Of a DNA stretch of 64,000 nt, positions 42,096 to 51,021 are shown in pieces. The stretch is from Agromyces sp. LHK192 (GTDB taxonomy: Bacteria; Actinomycetota; Actinomycetes; Actinomycetales; Microbacteriaceae). Below the pieces are notes generated by a model. It did no database searches, was not told where the DNA came from, and was given only the letters and a program-made list of their open reading frames with translations. The stretch is from the NCBI RefSeq assembly GCF_004006235.1, contig NZ_CP034753.1, positions 4,024,320 to 4,088,319 on the forward strand, in the 5' to 3' direction. The translations under genes were made by a program, and so were the position numbers. Numbering within the stretch: the stretch's first letter is position 1; each line of letters begins with the position of its first letter.

Positions 42096-45000
42096 GTGCT
42101 CAAGCGAACCCTCGCGGGCGTGTGCACCGGGGCCGTCGTCATGACGTCGGCCCTCGTCGCGACACCCGCCTTCGCCGCGGTGGAGCCGCCGGTCCTGGAC
42201 ATCGTCCGACCGCTCTCGCCGTACATCCAGATGCCCACGCAGTATCCGTCGCAGCCCGAGCTCGAGGTCGTGCCCGACCTGCCGACGGATGCCTCGATCG
42301 CTCGCGGAGTGATGCCGTACGACGAGATCGCACCGTTCATCAACGGCCTGATGGAGTCCAGCGACCGGGTCTCCGCGCAGGTCGTCGGCAAGTCGGCGCT
42401 CGGTCGCGACATCTACATGGTCACGGTGACGGCGCCCGAGACGGCCGCCGAGGTCACCCAGCAGTCGGCCTGGCGCGACAAGGTGAAGTACGACCCGGCC
42501 GGCGCGGCCGCCGACGAGGCGCTGCAGGCCGGCTACAAGGTGCCGATCTGGTACAACGGCAACATCCACGGCAACGAGTGGGAGGGCACCGACGCGACCC
42601 TCAACTACATCGAGGACCTCGCGACGAGCGACGACCCCGAGGTGCTCGACCTCATCGCGAAGAACCGGCTCTACTTCACGGTCACCAACAACCCCGACGG
42701 CCGCGCGCTCGGCCAGCGGGCGACGGCCAACGGGTACGACGCGAACCGCGACTTCGTCACGGGCGCGACCGCGGAGGCATCCGTCGTCCGCGATCTCGCG
42801 AGCATCATCCAGCCGACGTACTTCGTCGACCTGCACGGCTACACCAATGTGCTCCAGGTCGAGCCGTGCGGTCCGCCCCACGGCGAGAACTACGAGTACG
42901 ACCTGTTCGTGCCGCACGCCTACGCAACAGCCCTCGAGATCGAGGATCGCGTCACCGCGGCGAACATCCCCGGCAACACCTACTACGACCCGGCGTCCGG
43001 CGGCGTGGTGAACACCAACACGGGGTACATCAACATCCCGTTCCGCGACCAGCGCGCCGGCTGGGACGACTGGCCCCCGATCTTCGCCCCGCAGTACGTC
43101 GCCTACCAGGGCGCGATCACCAACACCGTCGAGCTGCCGCTCGGCCGTTCGGGCGACCAGCCCGCCCGGTCGAAGATCAACATCGAGGTCGCCGAGATCG
43201 TCGTCGACACGGTGTCGGACTACGTGCAGGAGCACCGCGACTCGCTGCTCGACAACCAGATCGAGATCTTCCGCCGCGGGCTCGCGGGCGAGCCGAGCAA
43301 GGTGATCCCGGCCGACATCGCGCCCGAGGACCTCGCGCCCGGGGTGCCCACCGAGTGGACCGACATCTGGGACGAGACCGACCTCTACAACGCCGACTAC
43401 CCGCGCGCCTACGTCATCCCGACGGACGGCTCGCAGCGCTCGGCGTCCGACGCTGAGACGCTCGTGCAGCAGCTGCTCGTCCACGGCATCTCGGTGTCGA
43501 AGACGACGGCGCCGTTCACGGCCGGTGACGTGACCTACCCGGCGGGGTCGTTCTACGTCGACATGCACCAGCCGCTGCGCGGCCTCGCGAACGTCCTGCT
43601 CGACGAGGGCAGCGACATCTCCGAGCGCGTCCCGGCGATGTACGACATCTCCGCCTGGAGCCTCGCGCTCCTCTGGGGTGCCGACGTCCTGTCCGTCGGC
43701 GACACGATGGATGCCGCTCCCACGACGGACCTCGAACCCGTCGAGGAGGCGCCGCTCACGGGATCGATCCCCGCCGAGGGGACCTACCTCGCGTTCCAGC
43801 CGCGCGGGGTCGCCGACTACCAGGCGGTCAACGAGCTGCTCGGCGAGGGCGTCGCGCTCTCGCAGTTGGCCGACGGCACGATCATCCTCGGACCGGATGC
43901 CGCGTCGTACGACGCCGCCGAAGCGGTCGCCGACGTGTACGGCGTCGACTTCGTCGCGAGCGACGGCCTGGCGCTGGCCTACGAGGAGAGCACCGCGCTC
44001 GGCTCGGTGACGGTCGGGTACGTCAGCAGCTCCGACGACCGCGACGCGCTCGCGAAGCTCGGGTTCGCCGACGCGGTCCCCGTGACCGCGGCGACGATCA
44101 CCTCGGGCGCCGTCGACCTGTCGACGATCGACCTGCTGTTCGTCGGCGGGAACCTGACGTTCAACGCCTCGCAGGCCGCAGGGCGTGCCGCGCTCGACGC
44201 CTACCTCGCGGCGGGCAAGCCCGTCGTCGGCCGCGGCACGGCGGGTTCGAACTTCCTGAGCACGTACGGCATCACGACCGTGACGGGCGTCACCGGGACG
44301 AGCGGTTCGAACGGCATCATGACGGTCGACACCCCGGCCACCGGCGTCCTCGGCGACTACCCGCAGGACACCGTGTTCGGTTCGTCGTTCGCCTGGTTCA
44401 CGGGCCTCGGCGCCAACGCCACGGTCGAGCAGACCTACGCGGCAGGCGACCCGTTCGTCTCCGGCCACTGGGTCGCCTCGGCAGGACGCTCGCAGGCGGA
44501 TGCCGCCGGCCAGGCCTCGGCGATCTCCGCGGTCGGGCCGACCGGTTCGAAGGCCTTCGTCTTCGGCACCAGCCCGACGTACCGCAACCACCCGGTCGGC
44601 GCGTTCAGCGACATCGCCCGCGCGATCTTCTGGGCTGCACCCGAGGGCGCGGACGTGCCGGTGCCGGCGGACACGATCAAGCCGGTCGCCACGCTGGTCA
44701 CGCCGACGACGGCAGGGCCCTTCCAGAAGTTCGACGTACAGGTGGATGCCACCGACGACCGTGGTCTCGACCGCGTCGTCGCGAACATCTACAAGGACGG
44801 CAAGCTCGTCAAGAGCACGCAGACGCCGGCGAACGGGGCGAAGGCCGCGACGCACACGGCATCGGTGACCCTGCCGGACGGCGCGTACACGGTGAAGTAC
44901 AACGCCTCGGACCTGGCCGGCAACATCGCGAAGACGGGGACGTTCGCGTTCACCATCGACGCGACGAAGCCGAAGGCCACGGTCAAGGACGGCGCGTCGT

Positions 45001-45230
45001 TCACCGTCAAGACCGGCGACACGTACGACCTGATCTCGTACAAGCTGTCGGATGCCGGGAAGATCGACAAGGTCGAACTCAACGGCAAGGTGAAAGACCT
45101 GACGAACAACGCCTGGTCCGACGTCAACTTCATCAAGCCGGGTGTCTTCGGGGCGGTGCAGGGGGTCAACACCCTCGTCGTCTACGACGTCGCCGGCAAC
45201 ACCGAGACGTACACGTTCACCCTGAACTGA
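42096..45230 (+). CDS. Secreted M14-family zinc carboxypeptidase with Ig-like C-terminus
   Basis: 1044 residues from a GTG with GGAG upstream. Signal peptide: LKRT, hydrophobic core, cleavage near ATPAFA-AVE (about 27). The M14 domain (about 70-370) has the zinc ligands His158 and Glu161 in NIHGNEWEG, His247 in DLHGYTN and the catalytic Glu346 in NTVELPLGR. A middle region (about 540-850) contains a ThuA/glutamine-amidotransferase-like stretch (TIDLLFVGGNLTF). Two beta-sandwich repeats (about 870-1044) may bind the cell wall or the substrate. No LPxTG anchor. It should act outside the cell in peptide or peptidoglycan-peptide hydrolysis. Confidence 0.85.
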   Translation: MLKRTLAGVCTGAVVMTSALVATPAFAAVEPPVLDIVRPLSPYIQMPTQYPSQPELEVVPDLPTDASIARGVMPYDEIAPFINGLMESSDRVSAQVVGKSALGRDIYMVTVTAPETAAEVTQQSAWRDKVKYDPAGAAADEALQAGYKVPIWYNGNIHGNEWEGTDATLNYIEDLATSDDPEVLDLIAKNRLYFTVTNNPDGRALGQRATANGYDANRDFVTGATAEASVVRDLASIIQPTYFVDLHGYTNVLQVEPCGPPHGENYEYDLFVPHAYATALEIEDRVTAANIPGNTYYDPASGGVVNTNTGYINIPFRDQRAGWDDWPPIFAPQYVAYQGAITNTVELPLGRSGDQPARSKINIEVAEIVVDTVSDYVQEHRDSLLDNQIEIFRRGLAGEPSKVIPADIAPEDLAPGVPTEWTDIWDETDLYNADYPRAYVIPTDGSQRSASDAETLVQQLLVHGISVSKTTAPFTAGDVTYPAGSFYVDMHQPLRGLANVLLDEGSDISERVPAMYDISAWSLALLWGADVLSVGDTMDAAPTTDLEPVEEAPLTGSIPAEGTYLAFQPRGVADYQAVNELLGEGVALSQLADGTIILGPDAASYDAAEAVADVYGVDFVASDGLALAYEESTALGSVTVGYVSSSDDRDALAKLGFADAVPVTAATITSGAVDLSTIDLLFVGGNLTFNASQAAGRAALDAYLAAGKPVVGRGTAGSNFLSTYGITTVTGVTGTSGSNGIMTVDTPATGVLGDYPQDTVFGSSFAWFTGLGANATVEQTYAAGDPFVSGHWVASAGRSQADAAGQASAISAVGPTGSKAFVFGTSPTYRNHPVGAFSDIARAIFWAAPEGADVPVPADTIKPVATLVTPTTAGPFQKFDVQVDATDDRGLDRVVANIYKDGKLVKSTQTPANGAKAATHTASVTLPDGAYTVKYNASDLAGNIAKTGTFAFTIDATKPKATVKDGASFTVKTGDTYDLISYKLSDAGKIDKVELNGKVKDLTNNAWSDVNFIKPGVFGAVQGVNTLVVYDVAGNTETYTFTLN

Positions 45231-45242
45231 CGTCCTGACACG

Positions 45243-45277
45243 ACGAGGGGCCCGGGCGAATCGCCCGGGCCCCTCGT
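45243..45277. terminator. Strong bidirectional terminator between the peptidase and rplI
   Basis: A 16-bp perfect stem (ACGAGGGGCCCGGGCG with its complement at 45262-45277) and a three-base AAT loop. It lies 13 bases after the peptidase stop and 17 bases after the rplI stop on the other strand, and is followed by TTCG on the plus strand. Confidence 0.85.
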
Positions 45278-45293
45278 TCGTGCGTGCGCGAAA

Positions 45294-45746
45294 TCACTTC
45301 GCGGCGACCACCTGCAGGGTGATCGTGGCGCTGACGTCGTCGTGCAGACGGACGTTCGCTTCGTGGTCGCCGACCGACTTGATCGGGGTCGGGATCTCGA
45401 TCTTGCGCTTGTCGACCGAGCCGAGACCGGCGGCCTCGACCGCGGCCGCGACATCCGACGTCTTGACCGAGCCGAACAGGCGGCCGCCGTTGCCGGCCTT
45501 GACCGACAGCTTGACCTTGCCCTCTTCGAGCTTGGACTTCAGCGCCTGCGCGTCCTCGAGGGAGTGCAGGGCGCGCGACGCGCGCGCAGCCTTGATCTGG
45601 TCGACCTGCTTCTGGCCGCCGCGGGTCCACGGGGTCGCGAAACCCTGCGGGACGAGGTAGTTGCGGGCGTACCCGTTCTTGACCTCGACGACGTCGCCGG
45701 CCTCACCGAGACCCGACACTTCGTGCGTGAGAATGACCTTTGCCAT
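45294..45746 (-). CDS. rplI: 50S ribosomal protein bL9
   Basis: 150 residues, normal length. N-terminal RNA-binding domain [35 protein letters not shown], a long connecting helix (about 45-75) and the C-terminal domain with [12 protein letters not shown]. Last gene of the rpsF-ssb-rpsR-rplI operon, with a strong terminator behind it. Confidence 0.97.
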   Translation of the reverse strand: MAKVILTHEVSGLGEAGDVVEVKNGYARNYLVPQGFATPWTRGGQKQVDQIKAARASRALHSLEDAQALKSKLEEGKVKLSVKAGNGGRLFGSVKTSDVAAAVEAAGLGSVDKRKIEIPTPIKSVGDHEANVRLHDDVSATITLQVVAAK

Positions 45747-45757
45747 GATGGTGCTCC

Positions 45758-46015
45758 TTAGCGGCCCGAGCCGGAGTAGGGCAGGAGCGCCATCTCACGC
45801 GCGTTCTTCACTGCGCGGGCGATGAGGCGCTGCTCCTGCACGGAGACACCGGTGATGCGACGGGCGCGGATCTTGCCGCGCTCCGAGATGAACTTCCGAA
45901 GGGTGGCGACATCCTTGTAGTCGATGACGCCGACCTTGACGGACTTCGCGGGGGCTGCGTTCTTCGCACCCTTGCCGCGAGGCTTGCGGCGGTCGCCGCT
46001 GCTCTTTCCAGCCAT
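45758..46015 (-). CDS. rpsR: 30S ribosomal protein bS18
   Basis: 85 residues. The conserved core [54 protein letters not shown] is complete. The basic N-terminus (about 1-25) is Gly/Lys-rich. No zinc-type CxxC motif, so this is the zinc-free form. Located 11 bases upstream of rplI. Confidence 0.97.
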   Translation of the reverse strand: MAGKSSGDRRKPRGKGAKNAAPAKSVKVGVIDYKDVATLRKFISERGKIRARRITGVSVQEQRLIARAVKNAREMALLPYSGSGR

Positions 46016-46090
46016 GGTTCTTTCCTGTCTTGTGAAAACGATTCGTGCGAGGGATGTCTCGGGCGAGGCATCCGTTCGCGGCCTGCCGGC

Positions 46091-46606
46091 CTAGAAGGGC
46101 GTGTCGTCCCCGTAGTTGGTGCCGGGCGTGTTCCACACGTCCCCGCCGCCCGAGGAGGCGGCCGGAGCGCTGGGCGCCCAGGCGTCGTCGGACGAAGAGG
46201 AGCCCCCACCGTAGTTGGAGCCTCCGCCGACACCGCGGTTGGACTGCGCTCGCGTGACCTGGGCGGTCGCGTACCGCAGGCTCGGACCGATCTCGTCGAT
46301 CTCGAGCTCGATGCTGGTGCGCTTCTCGCCCTCCTTGGTCTCGTAGGAGCGCTGCTTCAGCCGCCCGGTAGCGATGACCCGTGAACCCTTGGTGAGCGAA
46401 CCCGCCACGTGCTCGGCGAATTCACGCCAGCAGCTCGCGCGCAGGAACAGCGCCTCGCCGTCCTTCCACTCGTTCGCCTGGCGGTCGAACGTGCGGGGGG
46501 TGGACGCGATGGTGAAGTTCGCGACCGCCAGCCCGTTCTGCGTGTACCGCAGCTCCGGGTCGGCGGTGAGGTTGCCCACCACGGTGATGATGGTCTCGCC
46601 GGCCAT
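46091..46606 (-). CDS. ssb: Single-stranded DNA-binding protein
   Basis: 171 residues. OB fold at about 1-110 ([32 protein letters not shown], then [28 protein letters not shown]). A Gly/Ser/Asn-rich linker and the acidic tip TNYGDDTPF at the C-terminus, which is the docking peptide for replication and repair partners. Encoded between rpsF and rpsR, as in most bacteria. Confidence 0.97.
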   Translation of the reverse strand: MAGETIITVVGNLTADPELRYTQNGLAVANFTIASTPRTFDRQANEWKDGEALFLRASCWREFAEHVAGSLTKGSRVIATGRLKQRSYETKEGEKRTSIELEIDEIGPSLRYATAQVTRAQSNRGVGGGSNYGGGSSSSDDAWAPSAPAASSGGGDVWNTPGTNYGDDTPF

Positions 46607-46611
46607 GGGGA

Positions 46612-46986
46612 CTAGGCGTCCTTCTTCTTCGCAGCGGCGGCGGCCTTCTTGGCGGCCTTCGCCTCTTCGGCCTTCTTGACGGCGGCGACCTGGGCGATCG
46701 CCTCGTCGGCGCGGAGGACCTTCGTGCGCATGACGGCCTCGCTGAGGTTCAGCTGGCGGTCGAGCTCAGCGGTGGTCGCAGGCGTCGCGGTGAAGTCGAC
46801 GACGGCGTAGATGCCCTCGGCCTTCTTCTTGATCTCGTAAGCCAGGCGACGGCGTCCCCAGATGTCGACGTTGTCGACAGAACCGCCATCGTTGCGGATG
46901 ACGTTGAGGAACTTGTCGAGGCTGGGAGCAACGGTGCGCTCGTCGATCTCGGGATCGAGGATGACCATCAGCTCGTACTGGTGCAT
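46612..46986 (-). CDS. rpsF: 30S ribosomal protein bS6
   Basis: 124 residues. [52 protein letters not shown] and the RTKVLR strand are the S6 fold; the last 20 residues are an Ala/Lys-rich tail. GGAGG precedes the ATG. First gene of the operon. The 175 bases upstream have a TTGACA (minus strand, near 47093) that may belong to the operon promoter. Confidence 0.96.
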   Translation of the reverse strand: MHQYELMVILDPEIDERTVAPSLDKFLNVIRNDGGSVDNVDIWGRRRLAYEIKKKAEGIYAVVDFTATPATTAELDRQLNLSEAVMRTKVLRADEAIAQVAAVKKAEEAKAAKKAAAAAKKKDA

Positions 46987-47161
46987 GACGTACCCACCTC
47001 CTTCGGACTATGCGGTCGCAGACGTTCTGCGACAGGAGGGTGTCAGGCGTCGAACTGCGGAGGCCCGGATTCGGGCACGCAGACAACCTGTCAAGTGTAA
47101 CGGATGCCCCGCGCCCACGCCATTCGGCCGTGAGCCATCCTCACCGCGGCCAGGTCGTCGG

Positions 47162-48592
47162 TCACGCGCCGCGGGCGGCCCACCAGGCGCGGAGGCGCTG
47201 CTCCGCGGCATCCGCGCCGATCGGACCCTCGTCGAGGCGCACCTCGAGGAGGTACCGGTACGCCTCTCCGACGACGGGGCCGGGCTTCAGGTCGAGCAGG
47301 CGCATGATGTCGGCGCCGTCCAGCTCGGGGCGCACCGCCGCGAGCTCCTCCTCCTCGGCGAGCACGGCGATGCGCTCCTCGAGGTCGTCGTAGGCGAAGG
47401 CGAGCATGTTGGCCTTGCGGCGGTTGCGCGTCGTGACGTCGGCGCGGGAGAGGATGTGCAGCCGTTCCAGCTGGTCACCGGCGTCGCGCACGTACCTGCG
47501 CACGGCCGAGTCGGTCCACGAGGCATCCGTGTACCCGAAGAACCGAAGGTGCAGTTCGATCAGCCGCGCGACGGCCGCGATCGTGTCGTTGTCGAACCGC
47601 AGCGCCCGCAGGCGCTTCTTGGCGAGCTTCGCGCCGACGACGTCGTGGTGATGGAAGCTGACCGCTCCGCCCGGCTCCATCCGCCGGGTCGCGGGCTTGC
47701 CGATGTCGTGCAGCAGCGCCGCGAGGCGCGCCACCAGGTCGGGGGAGTCGAGGCGGCCCCGCGACCGCTCGTAGTCGATCGCCTGGTCGAGCACGGTGAG
47801 GCTGTGCTCGTAGACGTCCTTGTGCCGGTGGTGCTCGTCGCGCTCCAGCCGCAGGGCGGGCAGCTCGGGCAGCACCCGGTCGGCGAGGCCGGACTCGACC
47901 AGGAGTCGAAGGCCCGGCACCGGGGCATCCGTCAGCAGCAGCTTCGAGAGTTCGTCGCGCAACCGCTCGGCCGAGATCCGGTCGATCGCGGCGGCCAGGG
48001 CGACCATCGCCGCGCGGGTGCCCTCCTCGACCTCGAAGCCGAGCTGCGACGCGAAGCGCGCCGCGCGGAGCATCCGGAGCGGATCGTCGCCGAACGACAC
48101 CTCGGGAGGCGACGGCGTGCGGAGCCGCTTCGCCATCAGGTCCTCGACGCCACCGGACGGGTCGACGAGTTCGAGCCGGGGGAGCCGCAGCGCCATCGAG
48201 TTGACCGTGAAGTCGCGGCGCGTCAAATCGCCCTCGAGGGAGTCGCCGAAGACGACCTCGGGCTTGCGGGAGTCGCCGTCGTAGGTATCGGCGCGGTACG
48301 TCGTGATCTCGACCTGCTCACCGCGGATGCGCGCGCCGATGGTGCCGAAGTCGCGCCCGATGTCCCAGTGCGCCTGCGCGATCGGCTTCACGATCTCGAG
48401 GATCTCGTCGGGACGGGCATCCGTCGTGAAGTCGAGGTCGTGCACCGGTCGCCCGAGGAAGGCATCGCGGACCGGCCCGCCGACGAGGGCGAGCTCGCGG
48501 CCGGCCGCCTCGAAGGCGTCGGCGAGCGTCGACACGGTCGGCGAGGCCGCGAGTTCCCGAAGTCGACCGAGGGCCGAGGCGACGTCCTGCAT
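47162..48592 (-). CDS. cca: CCA tRNA nucleotidyltransferase
   Basis: 476 residues from ATG 48592; ATG 48601 three codons upstream is equally possible. The class II nucleotidyltransferase head is shown by ALVGGPVRDAFLGRPVHDLDFTTDA (metal-binding DxD), RRDFTVNSMALRL and GDDPLRMLRAARFASQLGF. The C-terminal half has an HD domain (ALLHDIGKPATRR and FHHHDVVGAKLA), as in actinobacterial PcnA-type enzymes. It adds or repairs the 3' CCA end of tRNA. The divergent neighbour is the DUF6049 gene, the conserved order cca-DUF6049-murJ of Actinobacteria. Confidence 0.93.
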   Translation of the reverse strand: MQDVASALGRLRELAASPTVSTLADAFEAAGRELALVGGPVRDAFLGRPVHDLDFTTDARPDEILEIVKPIAQAHWDIGRDFGTIGARIRGEQVEITTYRADTYDGDSRKPEVVFGDSLEGDLTRRDFTVNSMALRLPRLELVDPSGGVEDLMAKRLRTPSPPEVSFGDDPLRMLRAARFASQLGFEVEEGTRAAMVALAAAIDRISAERLRDELSKLLLTDAPVPGLRLLVESGLADRVLPELPALRLERDEHHRHKDVYEHSLTVLDQAIDYERSRGRLDSPDLVARLAALLHDIGKPATRRMEPGGAVSFHHHDVVGAKLAKKRLRALRFDNDTIAAVARLIELHLRFFGYTDASWTDSAVRRYVRDAGDQLERLHILSRADVTTRNRRKANMLAFAYDDLEERIAVLAEEEELAAVRPELDGADIMRLLDLKPGPVVGEAYRYLLEVRLDEGPIGADAAEQRLRAWWAARGA

Positions 48593-48675
48593 GCCTCTCA
48601 TGGTAGGCGGCGGTCCGGTCCGCGCCCTGTGGACGTCGAGCGGCCGCGGAGCCGCCACGCCGTAGAATCGCACGC

Positions 48676-51021
48676 ATGGTGGCCGCGTCGAACCCTGTGC
48701 TTCGACTGCGCCGACTCATCCGGGAACGACGCCGCGGCATCATCGCGGCCGCCGTCGCCGCGACCGTGGCCACGGCCCTCGCCGCGCCGGTCGCTGCGGG
48801 CGCCGGCGTGTTCGGAATGGAAGCGGACCGAGCGGATGCCTCGGCCGGCGCAGCGGCCGCGGGCGCCGGCGCATCCGCCTCGACCACCGAGGAAACCACC
48901 GAGACCGGTTTCGTCTCGATCGACCTGGCCCCGACCGTCGGAACGACGCTGGACCCGGCGGCGGTGGTGGCCGTCGACGTCGAGATCACGAACGGCACCG
49001 GTGAGCCCGTCCCGGCCGGGATCGTTCGGCTGACCCGCTCCGAAGCCGCGATCGACGACCGTGCGGAGCTCGCGGCCTGGCTGGACGACGGCACCGAGCA
49101 CCCCGCCGAGATCCTCGCCGAGACCGCCTCGCCGGCCCTCGCAGCCGGCAGCACCGTTCGGGTCGCGATCACCGCACCGGCCGGCTCGCTCGACCCGGTG
49201 ATCGGGCCGGTGTTCGGCGTCGGCGCCGAGATCGTCGTGGAAGGCGGCGCGGTCGCCGCGGAGACCGCGGTCTTCGCGTCGTCGGCCCTCACGCCGACCG
49301 CGGCGACGCCCCGCCTCGCGCTCGCCTACGCGATCACCGTGCCGGCCGAGACCGACGGCCTGATCGCGCCCGACCTCCTCGAACTCTGGACCGGACCGGT
49401 CGGCCTGCTCTCGCGCGAGCTCGACGCGGTCGCCGACCAGTCGGTGGCGGTCGCCGTCGATCCGCGGATCATCGCGTCCATCCGGGTGCTGGGCTCCTCG
49501 GCGCCGGCCTCCTCGCTCCTCTGGCTCGACCGGCTGGCCGGGATCTCGAACGAGGTCTTCCCCCTCGCGTACGCCGATGCGGACCTCACCGGGCAGACGC
49601 AGTCCGGCGTCGGGGTCCTCCCGGCACCGTCGTTCGCCGACGTGCTCGACCCCGACGACTTCGGCACCGGCGCGGGCGGGGAAGGCGATGAGGGTGCCAC
49701 CGCGCAGGACGCCGCGGCATCCGCCTCCCCGTCGCCGAGCGTCGAACCGACGACCGAGCCCGAGGCCCCCGACACGCTCCCGACGACCGATGAACTGCTG
49801 TCCTGGCCGTACACCCGCACGGACCTCGCCTGGCCGGCTGCGGCGACCGTCGCGTCGGGCGACCTGGCCGCATTCCGCACCGCAGGCCTCACGACGACGA
49901 TCCTCGAGGCGGCGAACGTCACCGGCACCGCCCCCGACTCGAGCGCGACGGTCGAGGGCGAATCGGTCGTCGTCGCCGACGCCGGCATCTCCGACGCGCT
50001 GCGTGCCGCGGCCTCGGCATCCGGCGAGATCACGTGGGCCGAGGCCACCGGCCGGATCGGTGCCGAGCTCGCCATGCGCGCGAGCGTCGGCGACGGCGGC
50101 ATCGTGCTCGCGACGTTCCCGCGTGGCGCGACGACGCAGAGCGCACGCGTGGGGTCGTTGGTCGGCGAGCTCGGCACGTGGGGCTGGGCGGGCAGCGCGA
50201 GCCTGAGCGAGGCGATCGGCGCGCCGCCCGTGGACCTCCCGCTCGTCTCGACGTCCGAGGACGCGACGCGCCTCGACTACCTCGCCCGCCTGTTCGACAG
50301 CGACGCGCGCATGGGGCAGTTCGCCACGGTGCTCGCCGACCCGACGCTGCTGACCGCGCCGACCCGACGCGCCCTGTTCGCGCTGCTCGACGAGTCGTGG
50401 CGCACCGACTTCGACGCCTGGGCGGATGCGGTCGGCGAGCGACTGGTCGACCAGACGGCCACCATGAACGCGATCTCGGTCGCGCCGAGCAGCACCGTCA
50501 ACGTGCTGTCGAGCCAGACCGGGGTCCCCACCACGGTCGAGAACCTCCTGCCGTACCCGGTCACCGTGTTCGTCGACGCGCAGCCGTCGAACGGGCGGCT
50601 GCTCGTCGAGGAGCGGGTCGAGACGACCGTGGCACCCGAGTCGCGCAGCAACGTCATCGTGCCCGTCGCCGCCGGCGTCGGACGCGGCGAGGTGACGCTC
50701 ACGGTCTCGCTCTTCTCGGCCGCGGGCGTGCAGGTCGGCCGTCCGATCGAGATCACCGCGAACGTGCAGGCCGACTGGGAGGGCATCGGCGCCGCCATCC
50801 TGGCAGCGCTCGTCGTCGCGTTCTTCGGCTTCGGCATCTGGCGCAGCGTCCGCCGTCGCCGGCGCACGAAGGCGGAGGCATCCGCGTCGGCGACGACGGA
50901 TGATGCGGATGCGACGGATGACGCGGGGCCTGCGGACCCCGCAGCTCCCGCCGATGCACCCGGCGCGACCGAGCTGCCCAGGGCCCAGCAGCCCACGACG
51001 GAGGATCGCACGGATGGCTGA
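48676..51021 (+). CDS. DUF6049 family secreted/membrane protein
   Basis: 781 residues from ATG 48676, with TAGAAT seven bases upstream (leaderless). A basic N-terminus and hydrophobic segment (about 22-46) act as signal or anchor. The large extracytoplasmic part (about 75-690) contains acidic Ala/Ser/Thr/Glu-rich linkers. One C-terminal membrane helix (about 700-720) is followed by a basic RRRRRTK stop-transfer and an acidic tail. The gene is always next to murJ in Actinobacteria (Rv3909-Rv3910 in Mycobacterium), which suggests a role with MurJ at the cell envelope; the function is unknown. The murJ start overlaps its end. Confidence 0.8.
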   Translation: MVAASNPVLRLRRLIRERRRGIIAAAVAATVATALAAPVAAGAGVFGMEADRADASAGAAAAGAGASASTTEETTETGFVSIDLAPTVGTTLDPAAVVAVDVEITNGTGEPVPAGIVRLTRSEAAIDDRAELAAWLDDGTEHPAEILAETASPALAAGSTVRVAITAPAGSLDPVIGPVFGVGAEIVVEGGAVAAETAVFASSALTPTAATPRLALAYAITVPAETDGLIAPDLLELWTGPVGLLSRELDAVADQSVAVAVDPRIIASIRVLGSSAPASSLLWLDRLAGISNEVFPLAYADADLTGQTQSGVGVLPAPSFADVLDPDDFGTGAGGEGDEGATAQDAAASASPSPSVEPTTEPEAPDTLPTTDELLSWPYTRTDLAWPAAATVASGDLAAFRTAGLTTTILEAANVTGTAPDSSATVEGESVVVADAGISDALRAAASASGEITWAEATGRIGAELAMRASVGDGGIVLATFPRGATTQSARVGSLVGELGTWGWAGSASLSEAIGAPPVDLPLVSTSEDATRLDYLARLFDSDARMGQFATVLADPTLLTAPTRRALFALLDESWRTDFDAWADAVGERLVDQTATMNAISVAPSSTVNVLSSQTGVPTTVENLLPYPVTVFVDAQPSNGRLLVEERVETTVAPESRSNVIVPVAAGVGRGEVTLTVSLFSAAGVQVGRPIEITANVQADWEGIGAAILAALVVAFFGFGIWRSVRRRRRTKAEASASATTDDADATDDAGPADPAAPADAPGATELPRAQQPTTEDRTDG

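Noticed and set aside
41946..44855. 969-residue open frame antisense to the M14 peptidase
   Set aside because: It mirrors the codon structure of the peptidase gene, has no protein-like composition (Arg/Asp/Val-rich runs), and lacks a start context. Long antisense frames are expected at this G+C content.
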